A stretch of DNA of 64,000 bases, taken from the NCBI GenBank assembly GCA_937864535.1, contig CALMJS010000015.1, positions 62,001 to 126,000 on the forward strand, in the 5' to 3' direction. The notes under the pieces were generated by a model that saw only the letters and a program-made list of their open reading frames with translations, had not been told where the DNA came from and searched no databases. Each line of letters begins with the position of its first letter. Positions within the stretch are counted from its first letter, which is position 1. A program made the translations under genes and the position numbers. Source of the stretch: an uncultured Paracoccaceae bacterium. GTDB taxonomy: Bacteria; Pseudomonadota; Alphaproteobacteria; Rhodobacterales; Rhodobacteraceae. Of the stretch, positions 62,405 to 64,000 are shown piece after piece.

Positions 62405-64000
62405 ATGCCTCAGTCCGTGACCCTCGACATCGAAGGTATGACCTGCGCGTCCTGCGTGGCGCGGGTCGAAAAACTGGCCTCCAAGGTCGAGGGTGTGACG
62501 GATGTTGCGGTCAACCTCGCCAATGAAACGGCACAGGTTACATTTGACGGACCGGGTGTCCCCGTCGCGGTGGCCGAGGCGCTCCGTCGCGGCGGCTATG
62601 GTGCAACGCCGCGCAACTACACCTTGTCGGTCGCTGGCATGACCTGCGCGTCTTGTGTGACGCGTGTCGAAAAAATCCTGATGCGGCAGGTCGGGACACT
62701 CTCGGCCACGGTGAATCTGGCGACGGAAACCGCGCAGGTCCAGACCTTTGCACATGATCCCGCCCCGATCCTTGCCGGGTTGGAGAGGGCCGGATATCCG
62801 GCAAAACCATCGTCCGGTTCGGGCAGTCAGACGGTCGCAGAGCGCAAGGCGGTCGAGGCACAGGCCTTTCTCGATCGGCTGATCGTGGCGATTGTCCTGA
62901 CCCTGCCGGTGTTTCTGACGGAGATGGCGGGCCATGTCTATATGCCGTTCCATCATTGGATTGCCGCGTCGATCAGCGTGACGACGTACCACGTCCTGCA
63001 ACTGGTGCTTGCCACGGTGCTGCTGGCATGGCCGGGGCGGGACTTTTTCCTGCATGGTCTGCCGGCCCTGATCCGCGGCGCGCCGGATATGAATAGTCTG
63101 GTGTCGATGGGTGCCGGAGCGGCCTATCTGTTTTCGCTGTTGGTGACGATTGCCCCCGGCCTCTTACCCGAAGGCTCTGCCAACGTCTATTTCGAAGCCG
63201 CGATGGTCATTGTGACCCTGATTTTGCTCGGCAAATACCTCGAGGCGCGGGCCAAAGGCCGGACTGGTGCCGCAATTGACGCGCTCCTCGCTTTGGCGCC
63301 CAAGGTTGCTCTCGTGCAGCGCGGCGAAGACACCGTGGAAATTGCGATTGCCGACATTGCGGTGCGGGACACCGTGCTGGTGCGTCCGGGCGGTCAAATT
63401 CCGGTCGACGGGATCGTACTGTCTGGCCGTAGCTACGTGGACGAATCGATGGTGACGGGCGAACCCGTCCCGGTCGAGAGAACACTTGGCGATCCGGTGA
63501 TCGCGGGAACGATCAACGGGTCTGGCGCGCTGACGATCGAGGTCACGTCGACTGGCGGCGATACGGTGCTGGCGCGGATCGTGCGGCTGGTCGAACAGGC
63601 CCAAGGCGCCAAACTGCCGATTCAGGCGCTGGTCGATCGGGTTACGGCGATATTTGTTCCCGTGGTTATCGTGATTTCCTTGGCTACGGCCGCGATTTGG
63701 CTGGCGCTGGGCGGAACGGTCGCGCAGGCGCTGGTCTCTGCGGTCAGTGTTTTGATCATCGCCTGCCCCTGCGCGATGGGGTTGGCGACGCCGACCTCGA
63801 TCATGGTGGGGACGGGGCGCGCGGCGGAACTCGGTATCCTGTTTCGCAAAGGCGATGCCCTCCAGCGTCTGGCCGAAGTTCGTAGCTTTGCCTTTGACAA
63901 GACCGGGACACTGACCGAGGGCCGCCCGGAACTCTCTACAGTATATGCAGAAAATCGCCGCGAAGCGCTGCGGCTGGTGTCCGGGCTAGAGGCGCTGTCC
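62405..64000 (+). CDS. copA: copper-translocating P-type ATPase (partial, right edge)
   Basis: The first 532 residues are visible. Two N-terminal HMA domains each carry GMTCASC (11-17 and 78-84). Then come membrane helices, the actuator TGE near residue 350, the ion-binding CPC in [11 protein letters not shown] near 453 and the phosphorylation motif DKTGTLTEG near 497. The ATP-binding C-terminal part lies beyond the window. AGGA precedes the ATG, which is 25 bases after the copper-responsive promoter. It should export Cu(I) from the cytoplasm. Confidence 0.95.
   Translation, partial: MPQSVTLDIEGMTCASCVARVEKLASKVEGVTDVAVNLANETAQVTFDGPGVPVAVAEALRRGGYGATPRNYTLSVAGMTCASCVTRVEKILMRQVGTLSATVNLATETAQVQTFAHDPAPILAGLERAGYPAKPSSGSGSQTVAERKAVEAQAFLDRLIVAIVLTLPVFLTEMAGHVYMPFHHWIAASISVTTYHVLQLVLATVLLAWPGRDFFLHGLPALIRGAPDMNSLVSMGAGAAYLFSLLVTIAPGLLPEGSANVYFEAAMVIVTLILLGKYLEARAKGRTGAAIDALLALAPKVALVQRGEDTVEIAIADIAVRDTVLVRPGGQIPVDGIVLSGRSYVDESMVTGEPVPVERTLGDPVIAGTINGSGALTIEVTSTGGDTVLARIVRLVEQAQGAKLPIQALVDRVTAIFVPVVIVISLATAAIWLALGGTVAQALVSAVSVLIIACPCAMGLATPTSIMVGTGRAAELGILFRKGDALQRLAEVRSFAFDKTGTLTEGRPELSTVYAENRREALRLVSGLEALS

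Overview
The window is chromosomal core sequence from an alphaproteobacterium, most likely a member of the Rhodobacterales (Roseobacter/Rhodobacter group). I infer this from gene content and order, not from a search: a CycM-like membrane-anchored cytochrome c, an L-malyl-CoA/beta-methylmalyl-CoA lyase of the ethylmalonyl-CoA pathway, a MJ0042 zinc-ribbon protein beside ftsE-ftsX-plsC, argH followed by a small lipoprotein and lysA, a proteobacterial-type GshA, and high-GC coding with strong G/C at third codon positions. Genes are tightly packed; once short genes are added no stretch longer than 300 bases lacks a gene. I see no insertion sequence, prophage, CRISPR array, rRNA operon or integration site. 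One tRNA gene (Met, CAT) is present.

Layout. 1-10.2 kb: a partial OmpA-like protein, ubiA, rsmE, an unknown membrane protein and gshA, then a leftward pyrimidine operon (pyrB, a 35-residue membrane peptide, a membrane protein, a dihydroorotase-like PyrC lacking key metal ligands, plsY), then a uracil-DNA glycosylase and moaB. 10.3-18.5 kb: an RND efflux adaptor and pump, a stand-alone DsbD-like periplasmic domain, YqgE, a TlpA-like thioredoxin and argH. 18.5-33 kb: small lipoprotein, DUF2834, lysA, a DUF4175 envelope protein, zinc-ribbon protein, ftsEX, plsC, a LysE exporter, hemF, an SDR protein without its catalytic lysine, an RsmC-like methyltransferase, clpS, a HAD hydrolase and a D,D-carboxypeptidase with a SPOR domain.

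33-50 kb: a yejABEF-type peptide importer, cytochrome c, pheA, an SRPBCC protein, nudC, then the leftward rpmI-rplT-acyltransferase-pheS-pheT group with pyk upstream. 50-64 kb: an N-formylglutamate amidohydrolase with a DUF1244 partner, a membrane-anchored RTX protein, a D-amino-acid-type aminotransferase, mcl1, accA, divergent hemE/hemC, a transporter with an FAD-linked dehydrogenase, tRNA-Met, corA, a DUF1045 protein, and a copper region (HMA chaperone and copA, cut at the right edge) with two back-to-back MerR/CueR-type promoters.

The window is mainly housekeeping: heme (hemF, hemE, hemC), pyrimidine, lysine/arginine/phenylalanine, phospholipid (plsY, plsC, accA), division (ftsEX), cell wall and translation. 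I did not find a convincing undescribed multi-gene system. The better leads are family members that have lost catalytic or cluster-binding residues (PyrC-like, SDR, uracil-DNA glycosylase), two very small genes, the membrane-anchored RTX protein, the paired copper operators, a repeated architecture of convergent genes sharing one four-base stop overlap, and a strong bias for the rare leucine codon CTA directly before glutamate.
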